A DNA stretch of 64,000 nucleotides from Mycolicibacterium austroafricanum (GCF_000612725.1 NZ_HG964453.1:269010-333009); one strand, 5' to 3'; shown: positions 6,788 through 15,534, numbered from the stretch's first letter. A program made the numbers and translations. The notes: generated by a model not told the origin, from the letters alone.

Positions 6788-8386
6788 ATGCGAAGGATTC
6801 CTGCACAACTCGTCGAGCGCTACCAGCGGGAGGGTTACTGGACCCAGGAAACCCTAGGCGACATGCTGGCCCGGGGGCTGGCCGGCAGTCCCGAGGCCGG
6901 CTTCTGCGTCCACTCGTCGATACGCCCGTACCGGGGCACGTTCGGCGAGGTCGAACGCGACGCCCGGCGGCTGGCCGCCGGCCTGCGGGAGCGCGGTGTC
7001 GGTCCCGGCGACGTGGTGGCGATGCAGCTGCCGAACTGGCGCGAAGCTGCCGTCACGTTCTGGGCGTCGGCATTCCTGGGTGCGGTCGTCGTACCGATCG
7101 TGCACTTCTACGGTCGTAGGGAACTGGCCCACATCATGGCCACGGCGAAACCGCGGGTGTTCGTCACCGCCGAGGAGTTCGGCCGGATGCGGTACCAGCC
7201 CGACCTGTGTGGCGACGTAGCAGTCGTCGGGCTGGTCGGCGCGGCGCACCCGGCCGCCGGCAATGAGCACGCGTTCGAGCAGCTGCTCGCCGACGAGCCG
7301 ATGGCCGGTACCGTCGCGGCCGACCCCGCCGCACCCACCCTGATCGCGTTCACCTCCGGAACCACCCGCGACCCCAAGGGCGTGATCCACAGCCATCAGA
7401 CCCTGAGCTGCGAGACGCGTCAGCTGCTGGAGAACTACCCGCCGGACCGGGGGCGCCAGCTGACCGCCACTCCGGTCGGGCATTTCATCGGCATGCTCGG
7501 AGCCTTCCTGATCCCGGTTCTGGAGGGCGCCCCGATCGACCTGTGCGACGTCTGGGATCCCGGTCGGGTGTTGAAGCTGATCGAGAGCGACGGGCTGTCC
7601 ATCGGGGGCGGACCGCCGTACTTCGTCACCAGCCTGCTCGACCACCCCGACTTCAGGCCGGAGCATCTGCGTCGCTTCAAGACCGTCGGGCTCGGCGGCT
7701 CCACGGTGCCCGCGGCCGTCACGCAGCGGCTGACCGATCTGGGGTTGTTCGTGTTCCGCTCCTACGGCAGCACCGAGCACCCGTCGATCACCGGCTCGCG
7801 GCCGGATGCTCCCGAGGCCAAGCGGCTCTTCACCGACGGCAACGTGCGTCCCGGGGTCGAGATCAGGCTCGGTGAGGACGGCGAGATCTTCAGCAGGGGC
7901 CCTGACCTGTGCCTCGGGTACACCGACGACGAGTTGACCGCTCGCGCCTTCGACGACGACGGCTGGTACCGCACCGGCGACGTCGGCGTGCTCGACGACG
8001 ACGGCTACCTCACCATCACCGACCGCAAGGCCGACGTGATCATCCGCGGGGGAGAGAACATCAGTGCCCTCGAGGTGGAGGAGGTGTTACTGGCCATGCC
8101 CGCCGTCGCCGAAGCCGTCGTGGTCGCCGCTCCCGACGCCCGCCTCGGCGAGCACACCGCTGCGGTACTGCGCATCCGGGAAGGGCAGTCCATGCCGGCC
8201 CTCGGCGACGTCCGCGAGCACTTCAAGCAGGCCGGCGTGGCCACGCAGAAGTGGCCGGAGGAGCTGCACCGGGTCCCCGAGGGGCAGGACTTCCCCCGGA
8301 CTGCGAGCGGCAAGGTGCAGAAATTCGTCATCCGGCAGCAGCTGGCTGCCGGCGAGTTGTCGGCCATTGCGACCGGACGTAAATGA
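6788..8386 (+). CDS. acyl-CoA/aryl-CoA ligase (ANL superfamily)
   Basis: The 532-residue protein is an adenylate-forming ligase that activates a carboxylic acid to an acyl-AMP and then a CoA thioester. The ATP-binding motif is FTSGTTRDPKGV (about residues 194-205), the A8 hinge region reads GWYRTGDVG and DRKADVIIRGGENIS, and the catalytic-Lys motif is RTASGKVQK near the C-terminus. Overall it resembles ligases for medium-chain, alicyclic or aromatic acids (cyclohexanecarboxylate- or dihydroxybenzoate-ligase type) more than long-chain FadD enzymes. Its stop codon lies within the palindrome at 8385-8399, and it is followed at 35 bp by an amidohydrolase gene. Confidence 0.92.
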   Translation: MRRIPAQLVERYQREGYWTQETLGDMLARGLAGSPEAGFCVHSSIRPYRGTFGEVERDARRLAAGLRERGVGPGDVVAMQLPNWREAAVTFWASAFLGAVVVPIVHFYGRRELAHIMATAKPRVFVTAEEFGRMRYQPDLCGDVAVVGLVGAAHPAAGNEHAFEQLLADEPMAGTVAADPAAPTLIAFTSGTTRDPKGVIHSHQTLSCETRQLLENYPPDRGRQLTATPVGHFIGMLGAFLIPVLEGAPIDLCDVWDPGRVLKLIESDGLSIGGGPPYFVTSLLDHPDFRPEHLRRFKTVGLGGSTVPAAVTQRLTDLGLFVFRSYGSTEHPSITGSRPDAPEAKRLFTDGNVRPGVEIRLGEDGEIFSRGPDLCLGYTDDELTARAFDDDGWYRTGDVGVLDDDGYLTITDRKADVIIRGGENISALEVEEVLLAMPAVAEAVVVAAPDARLGEHTAAVLRIREGQSMPALGDVREHFKQAGVATQKWPEELHRVPEGQDFPRTASGKVQKFVIRQQLAAGELSAIATGRK

Positions 8387-8399
8387 GAATACGATTCTC
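8385..8399. promoter_or_regulatory. putative operator, perfect palindrome
   Basis: GAGAAT-ACG-ATTCTC has perfect 6 bp arms and lies 22 bp before the amidohydrolase start. It is the best copy of an element with variants at 5368, 6714-6750 and 11175. Confidence 0.6.
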
Positions 8400-8421
8400 T
8401 CGATAGGAAAAGGAGTCTTTC

Positions 8422-9612
8422 ATGGGACAACTGTCGCACCGGGTGGATATCCCGTTCCCGCTGTTCGATGCGGACAACCACCTTTACGAGCCGCCAGAGG
8501 CGATGACCAAGTACCTGCCCAAGGAGTACAAGGACGTCGTCCAGTACGTCGAGGTCAACGGACGTACCAAGATCGCGCTCAAGGGCCAGATCAGTAACTA
8601 CATCCCGAACCCGACGTTCTCGGTGGTCGCCAAGCCGGGTGCGTGGGAGGAGTACTTCAAGTTCGGCAACCCCGACGGCAAGAGCAAGCGTGAGCTGTTC
8701 GGCGAGCCGATGAAGGCCATCCCGGCGTTCTTCGAGCCCGAGCCACGCATCAAGGTGATGGACGAGTTGGGCATTCAGCGCTCGCTGATGTTCCCGACAC
8801 TGGCGAGCCTGATCGAGGAGCGGCTGTCCGACGATCCGGTCGCCATCCACGTCATCATCCATGCGCTCAACGAGTGGCTGCACGAGGTTTGGGGCTTCAA
8901 CTACCAGGGGCGAATTTTCACCACCCCGGTGATCACGCTGCCCATCGTGGAGAAGGCGATCGAGGAGCTGGAGTGGGCGGTCAAGCGCGGCGCCCGCGCC
9001 ATCCTGATCCGCCCCGCCCCGGTGCCGGGCTTCCGCGGACCCCGCTCGTTCGCGCTGCCGGAGTTCGACCCCTTCTGGGAGCGCGTCGTGCACCACGACA
9101 TCTTCGTCGGCATGCACTCCAGCGACAGCGGTTACTCGCGCTACACCTCGGAGTGGGACGGTGCGGCGCAGGAGATGCTTCCGTTCCAGACCAATGCGAT
9201 GTCGATCCTCAACGAGTGGCGTCCGATCCAGGATGCGGTGGCCTCGTGGGTGATTCACGGTGCGCTGTTCCGCTTCCCGAAGCTCAAGGTCGGCATCGTC
9301 GAGGCCGGGTCGAAGTGGATGTTCCCGCTGCTGGACTCGATGGCCGAGGTGTACAAGAAAGCCCCGGAGGCCTTCCTGGGCAATCCGATCGAGGAGATCA
9401 AGAACCGCATCTACGTCAGCCCCTTCTACGAGGAGGGCATCGACGACCTGATCAACCTGATCGGCGTGGACCAGGTGCTCTACGGCTCTGACTGGCCGCA
9501 CCCGGAGGGTCTGGCGGAACCGACGCACTACGTCACCGCACTCGAACACCTCTCCGTCGAAGATCAGGCCAAGATCATGGGTGGCAACCTGGGACGCCTC
9601 GTCACCACGTGA
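8422..9612 (+). CDS. amidohydrolase-family (ACMSD-like) protein
   Basis: The 396-residue protein belongs to the amidohydrolase_2 group of metal-dependent hydrolases and decarboxylases. Metal-site elements are FDADNHLYEPP near the N-terminus (in place of the usual DxHxH), His residues in VVHHD and GMHSS, and the C-terminal Asp motif YGSDWPHPEG. Members act as decarboxylases, hydratases or C-C hydrolases in ring and side-chain degradation and are frequent in actinobacterial steroid and aromatic clusters. A clear ribosome site (AAAAGGAG) precedes the ATG. Its stop overlaps the start of the next ligase (GTGA), so the two are translationally coupled. Confidence 0.9.
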   Translation: MGQLSHRVDIPFPLFDADNHLYEPPEAMTKYLPKEYKDVVQYVEVNGRTKIALKGQISNYIPNPTFSVVAKPGAWEEYFKFGNPDGKSKRELFGEPMKAIPAFFEPEPRIKVMDELGIQRSLMFPTLASLIEERLSDDPVAIHVIIHALNEWLHEVWGFNYQGRIFTTPVITLPIVEKAIEELEWAVKRGARAILIRPAPVPGFRGPRSFALPEFDPFWERVVHHDIFVGMHSSDSGYSRYTSEWDGAAQEMLPFQTNAMSILNEWRPIQDAVASWVIHGALFRFPKLKVGIVEAGSKWMFPLLDSMAEVYKKAPEAFLGNPIEEIKNRIYVSPFYEEGIDDLINLIGVDQVLYGSDWPHPEGLAEPTHYVTALEHLSVEDQAKIMGGNLGRLVTT

Positions 9613-11081
9613 CGTTCCAGAGCCGATGGCAGACCATCCCCGAGATGGTCGCCAGCGCGGCGGACCGGTTCGGCGACGCGGAAGCTGTCGTCGACGGTCC
9701 GCTGCGCTTGTCATTCACCGAACTCGTCGAGCGGATCAGCTGCGCTGCAGGGGCTTTCGCTGAGCTCGGGATCGAAAAGGGCGACCGCGCCGCCATCTGG
9801 GCGCCGAACAGCGCCGAGTGGATCATCGCAGCGTTCGGGCTGCTGACGGCCGGCGGTGTGCTCGTGCCGGTCAACACCCGTTTCAAGGCCGACGAGGCGG
9901 CCGACATCATCGCCCGCAGTGGCGCGAAGGCCGTGCTGGTGCAGCAGGGCTTCCTCGGCGTGGACTACACCGCACCCGGTGGTGTTCCCGTCATCGATCT
10001 GAAATCTGATTTCCTTTCCTCTGGAACGCCTTTCAGCCGCCCTGTGCAGGGCACCGACGTCTCGGACATCATCTTCACCTCCGGCACCACCGGGCGCCCC
10101 AAGGGGGTGATGATGAACCACAGCCAGAACCTGCGGTTGTACCAGGAGTGGTGCGACCTGGCCGACCTCCGCCAGGGTGACCGCTACCTCATGGTCAACC
10201 CCTACTTCCACACATTCGGGTACAAGGCCGGGCTCATCGCCTCCTTCATCCGTGGTGCCACGATGCTGCCGGTGTCGGTGTTCGACGTCGATCGCGTGGT
10301 GGAACTCATTGCAGCGGAACGGATCACGATGTTGCCGGGTCCGCCGACGTTGTATCACTCGCTGCTGAACGTCACGGACAAGTCGAAGCTGGCCACCCTG
10401 CGCGCCGGCGTGACGGGCGCCGCCGACATCCCGGTCGAGTTGGTGCGGCGCGTTCACGAAGAGCTGCCGTTCCAGACGTTGGCGACCGGCTACGGGCTCA
10501 CCGAGGCGGGCACGGTGACCTTGTCACGCCCGGGTGACTCGTTCACCGACATCGCCACCACCGCGGGCGTGGCCTGCGACGGCGTGGAGATGCGCATCGC
10601 GGACGACGGTGAGGTGCTGGTTCGCGGCTACACGGTGATGCAGGGTTACCTCGACGACCCGGTGGCCACCGCCGAGACGATCGACCCCGACGGCTGGCTG
10701 CACACCGGAGACCTCGGCACGGTCGACGATGCGGGCCGGCTCCGGATCGTGGGCCGCAAGAAGGACATGTTCATCGTGGGCGGGTTCAACGCCTACCCGG
10801 CCGAGATCGAGGGCTTCCTGCTGGAGCACCGGGCCGTCGCGCAGGCCGCGGTGATCGGGGTGCCGGACGAGCGTCTGGGGCAGGTCGGCAAGGCGTTCGT
10901 GGTGGCCAAGACGCCGGCCGACGGTTCCGGTGCCGCACTGACCGCCGAGGGCCTGATCGCGTGGTGTCGGGACCGAATGGCAGGCTTCAAGGTGCCGCGG
11001 TATGTAGAGTTCCTCGACGAGTTGCCGTTGAACGCCACCGGCAAGGTGATGAAAGACCGGCTGCAGAACCGTCAGAGCTGA
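9609..11081 (+). CDS. FadD-type acyl-CoA synthetase
   Basis: The 490-residue product is a second ANL-family acyl-CoA ligase. Motifs are IFTSGTTGRPKGVMM (ATP binding, about residues 155-170), TGYGLTEAG, GWLHTGDLG and the terminal PLNATGKVMK with the catalytic Lys. It is shorter than long-chain FadD proteins and resembles ligases acting on ring-derived or short propanoate side-chain acids such as FadD3, by eye only. The GTG start overlaps the amidohydrolase stop by 4 bp, so it is the last gene of the ligase-amidohydrolase-ligase run. A 152 bp gap with regulatory-looking palindromes follows. Confidence 0.92.
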   Translation: MTFQSRWQTIPEMVASAADRFGDAEAVVDGPLRLSFTELVERISCAAGAFAELGIEKGDRAAIWAPNSAEWIIAAFGLLTAGGVLVPVNTRFKADEAADIIARSGAKAVLVQQGFLGVDYTAPGGVPVIDLKSDFLSSGTPFSRPVQGTDVSDIIFTSGTTGRPKGVMMNHSQNLRLYQEWCDLADLRQGDRYLMVNPYFHTFGYKAGLIASFIRGATMLPVSVFDVDRVVELIAAERITMLPGPPTLYHSLLNVTDKSKLATLRAGVTGAADIPVELVRRVHEELPFQTLATGYGLTEAGTVTLSRPGDSFTDIATTAGVACDGVEMRIADDGEVLVRGYTVMQGYLDDPVATAETIDPDGWLHTGDLGTVDDAGRLRIVGRKKDMFIVGGFNAYPAEIEGFLLEHRAVAQAAVIGVPDERLGQVGKAFVVAKTPADGSGAALTAEGLIAWCRDRMAGFKVPRYVEFLDELPLNATGKVMKDRLQNRQS

Positions 11082-11117
11082 GCGTACGCACAGCGCGTAA
11101 ACGGCATTTCCGCAGAC

Positions 11118-11131
11118 AGGACTTTTGTCCC
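11118..11131. promoter_or_regulatory. DevR/DosR-box-like sequence
   Basis: AGGACTTTTGTCCC matches 12 of 14 core positions of the mycobacterial hypoxia box (GGGACTWWAGTCCC). It lies about 100 bp before the first Mce-associated gene. TGTCCC and GGGACA (11126-11131 and 11139-11144) can also form a small hairpin, so a terminator after the ligase gene is an alternative. Confidence 0.4.
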
Positions 11132-11174
11132 GACCTGCGGGACAGGGGTATCGTCGCAGCGATACTCAAAAAAG

Positions 11175-11189
11175 AAGAATGACATTCTC
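11175..11189. promoter_or_regulatory. putative operator upstream of Mce-associated genes
   Basis: AAGAATGACATTCTC contains AGAAT-GAC-ATTCT with perfect 5 bp arms and fits the GAGAAT-N3-ATTCTC element of the catabolic cluster. It lies 45 bp before the GTG start at 11234, which would place the Mce-associated pair under the same regulator as the ligases and amidohydrolase. Confidence 0.5.
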
Positions 11190-11233
11190 ATAGTGACTAT
11201 CGTTCACACGACGCTGCAGACAAGGAGGTCGGT

Positions 11234-12127
11234 GTGCCGTCTTTCAGGCGCCGCGATGCGGTGATCGACGCCGATCGCGTCGAAGAGTCGACCGTGGAAC
11301 CTGAGAGCGTGACGGAGGCTGACCAGGCCCGCGCGCTCGCCGAGGAAGCGGAAGCAGAGGCCGCTGAGGCCGAGGCGATGGCGGCCGCGGCCAAGGCCCG
11401 GGCCCGCGCCGCCCGGCTGCGCCGGCAGGCTCTCGCCGCCGACGTCGCCGCCAAACCGGAGGTCGGCGAGGATTCGGCGACCGTCGGAGATGCGGACGTG
11501 GACGGCGACGATGACGCCGTCACCGGATCGGCCGACGCCGAGCCCGAGGTCGTCGACATCGAGACCGCCGAGACCGACGAGACCGCCGACAGCGCGCCTG
11601 CGGACGGTGGCGCCGCCCCGTCGCGACGGCGGCGAATTCCGCGCCCGGGGTGGAAGGCGGCGGTGGCGACCGTCGTCGCCCTGGCCACGGTGGCACTGCT
11701 CGGCGCGAGCGGCTACATGGTCTGGACCCACCGCGGGGCCGAGAAGCTGCGCCAGCAGAACGCCGAGTACGCCGCCGCCGCCCGGCAGAGCGTCGTCACG
11801 CTGATGTCGTTGGACTTCAACAAGGCGGAGGAGGACGTCCAGCGCATCATCGACAACTCCACCGGCCAGTTCAAGACCGACTTCGAGTCCCAGGCGGCCG
11901 ATTTCGTCAAGGTCGCCCAGGACTCCAAGGTCGTCACGGAGGTGAGCGTCAACTCCACCGCCGTGGAATCGATGTCCGACGATTCGGCAGAGGTGCTGGT
12001 CGCGGCCTCGTCGCGGGTGACCAACACCGCCGGGGCCAATCAGGAGCCGCGGACCTGGCGGCTCAGCGTGAGCCTGAAGCGTGAAGACGGGCAGATCAAG
12101 ATGGCGAAAGTCGAGTTCGTGCCGTGA
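11234..12127 (+). CDS. Mce-associated membrane protein
   Basis: The 297-residue product has a long Ala/Glu/Arg-rich, probably helical N-terminal region (residues about 20-75), an acidic linker, a single membrane segment (WKAAVATVVALATVALLGASGY, about 140-163, written here in part), and a C-terminal NTF2-like domain with DFNKAEEDVQRIIDNSTGQF. This layout is that of Mas proteins, found beside mce operons and thought to stabilise Mce lipid-import complexes. AAGGAGG at 11222-11228 supports the GTG start. No mce or paired yrbE genes are nearby. It overlaps the next gene by 4 bp and shares an operator type with the upstream acyl-CoA ligase cluster, hinting at lipid uptake for that pathway. Confidence 0.88.
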   Translation: MPSFRRRDAVIDADRVEESTVEPESVTEADQARALAEEAEAEAAEAEAMAAAAKARARAARLRRQALAADVAAKPEVGEDSATVGDADVDGDDDAVTGSADAEPEVVDIETAETDETADSAPADGGAAPSRRRRIPRPGWKAAVATVVALATVALLGASGYMVWTHRGAEKLRQQNAEYAAAARQSVVTLMSLDFNKAEEDVQRIIDNSTGQFKTDFESQAADFVKVAQDSKVVTEVSVNSTAVESMSDDSAEVLVAASSRVTNTAGANQEPRTWRLSVSLKREDGQIKMAKVEFVP

Positions 12128-12807
12128 CCGACGAGAATCGCACCGAAGACGCGGCCGAGACAGACGCCGCACTCGTCGAAGGCGACGTGATCGCCGACGT
12201 CGATTCGACCGATGAGGCCGACGACGTCGACGAGGCCGCCGCCGGGCGCGAACCCGGTGACGACGACAAGGCCGAAGCCGACAGCGGCGCGGCCACCACG
12301 AAGCCGCCCACGCGGCGTCCGGTGCGCGGCCTGGTCACCGCGATCCTGCTGGCCGTCGCGCTGCTGGCGTCCGCGGGCATGGCCGGCTGGCTGTACCTCA
12401 ACGACTACCGCCCCGATCAGCAGACCGATCCCGCCGCCGCGCAGGTTGCTCTCGACGCCGCCAGGACCGGGACCGTCGCGTTGCTCTCATACTCGCCGGA
12501 ATCCCTCGACCAGGACTTCGCCAACGCCAAGGCGAAGCTGACGGGCGAATTCCTGTCGTACTACACCCAATTCACCGAACAGATCGTCACGCCCGCGGCC
12601 AAGGAGAAGTCGGTCAAGACCGCGGCCTCGGTGGTCCGCGCCGCAGTCGCGGACATTCAGCCGGAAAGCGCCGAGGTGCTGGTGTTCATCAACCAGACCA
12701 CCACCAGCAAGGAGAACCCGGACGGGGCCTTCGCCGCGAGCAGCGTCAAGGTGGGCCTGAAGAAGATCGACGGCAACTGGCTCATCGAGTCGTTCGATCC
12801 CGTCTGA
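12124..12807 (+). CDS. Mce-associated membrane protein
   Basis: The 227-residue product has an acidic N-terminal cytoplasmic part (about 60 residues, many Asp/Glu), one membrane helix (LVTAILLAVALLASAGMAGW, about residues 71-90) and an exported domain similar in pattern to its neighbour (SLDQDFANAKAKLTGEF). It is a second Mas-type protein. The GTG start overlaps the preceding stop (GTGA), so the pair is coupled and probably forms a complex. In mce operons such proteins also come in twos. Here the pair is detached from any mce genes. Confidence 0.87.
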   Translation: MTDENRTEDAAETDAALVEGDVIADVDSTDEADDVDEAAAGREPGDDDKAEADSGAATTKPPTRRPVRGLVTAILLAVALLASAGMAGWLYLNDYRPDQQTDPAAAQVALDAARTGTVALLSYSPESLDQDFANAKAKLTGEFLSYYTQFTEQIVTPAAKEKSVKTAASVVRAAVADIQPESAEVLVFINQTTTSKENPDGAFAASSVKVGLKKIDGNWLIESFDPV

Positions 12808-12827
12808 CCGGTATAGCCTCGAACGCC

Positions 12828-13487
12828 GTGACTGTGACGGCGATCCTGCCCGTGCCCGAAAGCTACGTCCAGCGCCGCGAAGCGGTGTTCGCCCCGGTGG
12901 CCGGCGAGTCGCCGCTCGTGCGGATCGTGCGGGCGCTGGCCGCCGTCGGTGACGTCGTGGTGGCCGCGGCGCAGTCGCTGACCGATGAAGTCCGCGAAAC
13001 CCTGGCGGCACAAGCACTCCCGGCGGTCCGCACAGTGGGCGCCCGGTCACCGGGTGCGCGGGCGGACTGCATCGCCGCCGGGTTGGCCGCACTGGGCGAC
13101 GGTGACGGTCCTGTGCTGCTGCACGACCTGACCTGGCCGCTCATCGCGGACGCGACGCTCGATGCCGTGCTGTCGGCGGTGCACGGCGGCGCGGACGCGG
13201 TGCTGCCGATCCGGCCCGTCACCGACAGTGTCAAAGCGGTGGACGCACGCGGCGCGGTGACGGCGACGCTGGACCGCTCGCCGCTGCGCACCGTGCAGTT
13301 CCCACGCGGGTTCGACGCCGCAGTGTTGGAGCGACTCCTTGCCGACGGTGCCGCAGACTTCGACGAACTCGGTGCCGCACTGTCGGTCGGAACACCACTG
13401 ACCCTCGTGGAGGGTGACACCGACACCATGAGCTTCGATCTGCCCGCGGATTCCGCGTTTCTGGCCGCGGTCATCGCAGGGCGGTAG
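12828..13487 (+). CDS. IspD-like protein without the nucleotide-binding signature
   Basis: The 219-residue product resembles 2-C-methyl-D-erythritol 4-phosphate cytidylyltransferases in length and in motifs such as LLHDLTWPLIADATLDAV (compare VHDAARP...), LPIRPVTDSVKAV, LDRSPLRTVQFPRGF and the terminal PADSAFLAAVI. The N-terminal glycine-rich CTP site (LAAGxGxR in true IspD) is replaced by ILPVPESYVQRR, so catalysis is doubtful. It may be a regulatory or inactive paralogue, or act on another nucleotide. It runs convergent into a conventional IspD-family gene and overlaps it by 17 bp. Confidence 0.75.
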   Translation: MTVTAILPVPESYVQRREAVFAPVAGESPLVRIVRALAAVGDVVVAAAQSLTDEVRETLAAQALPAVRTVGARSPGARADCIAAGLAALGDGDGPVLLHDLTWPLIADATLDAVLSAVHGGADAVLPIRPVTDSVKAVDARGAVTATLDRSPLRTVQFPRGFDAAVLERLLADGAADFDELGAALSVGTPLTLVEGDTDTMSFDLPADSAFLAAVIAGR

Positions 13488-14187
13488 GTCCACCCGCTTG
13501 GGCCAGAAGGTGTTGCGCGACAGCGGCATCCCGGGCGTAGGTGACCTTGAGGTTGGCGGCGCGGCCGGGAAACGTCCGCACCTCGAGGTCGGTGTACCGC
13601 TCGATGCACGACGAGGTGTCGGTGCCTTCGAACCCGTCCCGCTCGGCGCGCAGGTAGGCGTGCAGCAGGTCCCGCGCGCGGAACGCCTGCGGCGTCTGAA
13701 CCCGGACCAGTGTCGACGGGTCGGCGATGCATTCCAGTCCCTCGGCGCCCTGCCGCGCCAGGTCGCGGATCGGCAGAGCCGGCAGGGCTCCTCCGAACCG
13801 GCGGGCCAAGGTGATCGCCTCGACGAACATGTCGGGTCCGGCCAGTGGTCGGGCGGCGTCGTGGATGGCCACCACGTCGACGGCGCCGGACTCGATGTCG
13901 TCGGCCAGATATCGCAGCACATTGGTCTCCGACCCATGCCTGGTGTCGCCGCCTTCGACGAATTCCACCGCGTCACTGTCGAGTTCGCTCTGCACGGTGT
14001 CGCGCGCGAGCGTCGCCTCGCCTCGCCGGTACACCAGGATCGTGCGCGCGATGTCGGGCAGCCGGGTCAACGTGTCCAGCGACCAGGCCAGCATGCTGCG
14101 TCCGGCCAGAGGCAGGTAGGCCTTGTTCCCGTCCGCGCCGACCCGGGTGCCCAGTCCTGCGGCCAACACCACACCGACCGCATCCAT
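13471..14187 (-). CDS. IspD/TarI-family cytidylyltransferase
   Basis: The 238-residue protein has the full signature of the IspD family: VVLAAGLGTRVGADGNKAYLPLAGR at the N-terminus (shown by positions 5-29), HDAARPL near residue 108, VQTPQAF near 172, and SSCIERY near 203 where IspD has TDDASLVE. IspD transfers CMP to methylerythritol phosphate in isoprenoid synthesis. In mycobacteria the housekeeping ispD usually stands next to ispF, which is absent here, so this is likely a second family member with its own substrate, such as a polyol phosphate. Its start is divergent from ltrA. Confidence 0.83.
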   Translation of the reverse strand: MDAVGVVLAAGLGTRVGADGNKAYLPLAGRSMLAWSLDTLTRLPDIARTILVYRRGEATLARDTVQSELDSDAVEFVEGGDTRHGSETNVLRYLADDIESGAVDVVAIHDAARPLAGPDMFVEAITLARRFGGALPALPIRDLARQGAEGLECIADPSTLVRVQTPQAFRARDLLHAYLRAERDGFEGTDTSSCIERYTDLEVRTFPGRAANLKVTYARDAAVAQHLLAQAGGPTALR

Positions 14188-14274
14188 GGGCGAACCTTAT
14201 CGCGACGCGCCGGCAGGCGCGGTCGAGGACCATGCCGCCGCTACGCTCTGCCCGACGTTCGAGAAGGAGGCCCC

Positions 14275-15534
14275 GTGAGCGAGCAAATGCACGTATCGAC
14301 CGGCCGGCTGCACCGGATCCGGCCGATGTCAGGGCGGGACCCGCACGAGCAGGGGCGGGTCGCCACCCCGCTGGAGCTGCTGTTCGACCTGACGTTCGTG
14401 ATCGCTTTCGGCATCGCGGCCTCGGAGTTCGCCCATCTGCTCGCGGCCGGGCACGTCGCGGCGGGCCTGGCCGGTTTCTTCTTCGCGATGTTCGCGGTGT
14501 GCTGGGCGTGGATCAACTTCAGCTGGTTCGCGTCGGCCTACGACACCGACGACTGGCCCTACCGGCTGACGACGATGCTGCAGATGGTCGGTGTCATCGT
14601 CCTGGCGCTCGGACTGCCCCAGATGTACTCGTCGATCGAACACGGCGGGCACGTCGACAACGCGGTTGTCGTCGCCGGGTACGTGGTGATGCGGGTCGCG
14701 ATGGTCGCCCAGTGGCTGCGCGCCGCCCGGCAGGACCCGCTGCGCCGAAGGGCCTGCCTGACCTACGCGCTGTGGATCACGATCGCCCAGATCGGCTGGG
14801 TGGTGGCGATTTTCGTCCCCACCTCGGTGCCGGTGACCGCGGCGATCGTGGTGTCTCTGGTTCTCGTCGAGGTGACCGGGCCGGTGGTGGCCGAATGGCG
14901 TCAGGGGGGAACACCCTGGCATGCCCATCACATCGTCGAACGGTATGGCCTGTTCACGATCATCGCCCTCGGGGAAGGGGTCGTCGGCACGGTTGCGTCC
15001 CTGACGGCGGTTGTCGGCGCGCAGGGCTGGTCGGTCGAGGCGGTGTTCGTCGCCGTCGCGGGAACCGGGTTGACGTTCGGAATGTGGTGGATCTACTACG
15101 TGCTACCGCAGGCTGACATCCTGCACCTACGGCGAGAACGCTCCTTCTGGTTCGGCTACGTGCACATCGTGGTGTTCGCCTCGATCGTGGGCACCGGCGC
15201 CGGATTGCACGCGGCGGCCTACTACATCGAGCACCATTCCGCGCTGTCCTCGGTCGCCACCGTGCTGACGGTGGTCATCCCCGTGGGTGTCTACATCGTG
15301 ACGGTCTACGTCCTGTACGCAGTGATGGCGCGGACCGTGGCGCTGTTCCACGTCGTCACGGTCGTGCTGAGCGCTGCCGTGCTCGGCCTGGCGGTGGTGC
15401 TGGCCGCCGGCGGGATCTCGATGGCGAACTGCCTGCTGGTGGTGACATTGGCCCCCGTGGTGTCCGTCGTCGGCCACGAGTTGGTCGGGCACCGGCATGT
15501 CGTGGCGACGGCCAGGACCCAGGGTCTGGACTAG
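14275..15534 (+). CDS. LtrA-family membrane protein
   Basis: The 419-residue product is a polytopic membrane protein of the low-temperature-requirement A family. The family hallmark is visible near the start: TPLELLFDLTFVIAFGIAAS. About ten hydrophobic helices follow, with a conserved-looking HHIVERYGLFTIIALGEGVVG in the middle. The biochemical function of LtrA proteins is unknown. AAGGAGG at 14264-14270 fixes the GTG start at 14275; the open frame extends far upstream but only as antisense of ispD. Its stop overlaps the stop of the convergent MFS gene by 4 bp. Confidence 0.9.
   Translation: MSEQMHVSTGRLHRIRPMSGRDPHEQGRVATPLELLFDLTFVIAFGIAASEFAHLLAAGHVAAGLAGFFFAMFAVCWAWINFSWFASAYDTDDWPYRLTTMLQMVGVIVLALGLPQMYSSIEHGGHVDNAVVVAGYVVMRVAMVAQWLRAARQDPLRRRACLTYALWITIAQIGWVVAIFVPTSVPVTAAIVVSLVLVEVTGPVVAEWRQGGTPWHAHHIVERYGLFTIIALGEGVVGTVASLTAVVGAQGWSVEAVFVAVAGTGLTFGMWWIYYVLPQADILHLRRERSFWFGYVHIVVFASIVGTGAGLHAAAYYIEHHSALSSVATVLTVVIPVGVYIVTVYVLYAVMARTVALFHVVTVVLSAAVLGLAVVLAAGGISMANCLLVVTLAPVVSVVGHELVGHRHVVATARTQGLD

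Noticed and set aside
13498..14274. Upstream extension of the LtrA frame
   Set aside because: The frame is open for 259 codons before GTG 14275 but is antisense to the IspD-family gene; AAGGAGG directly before 14275 marks the real start.
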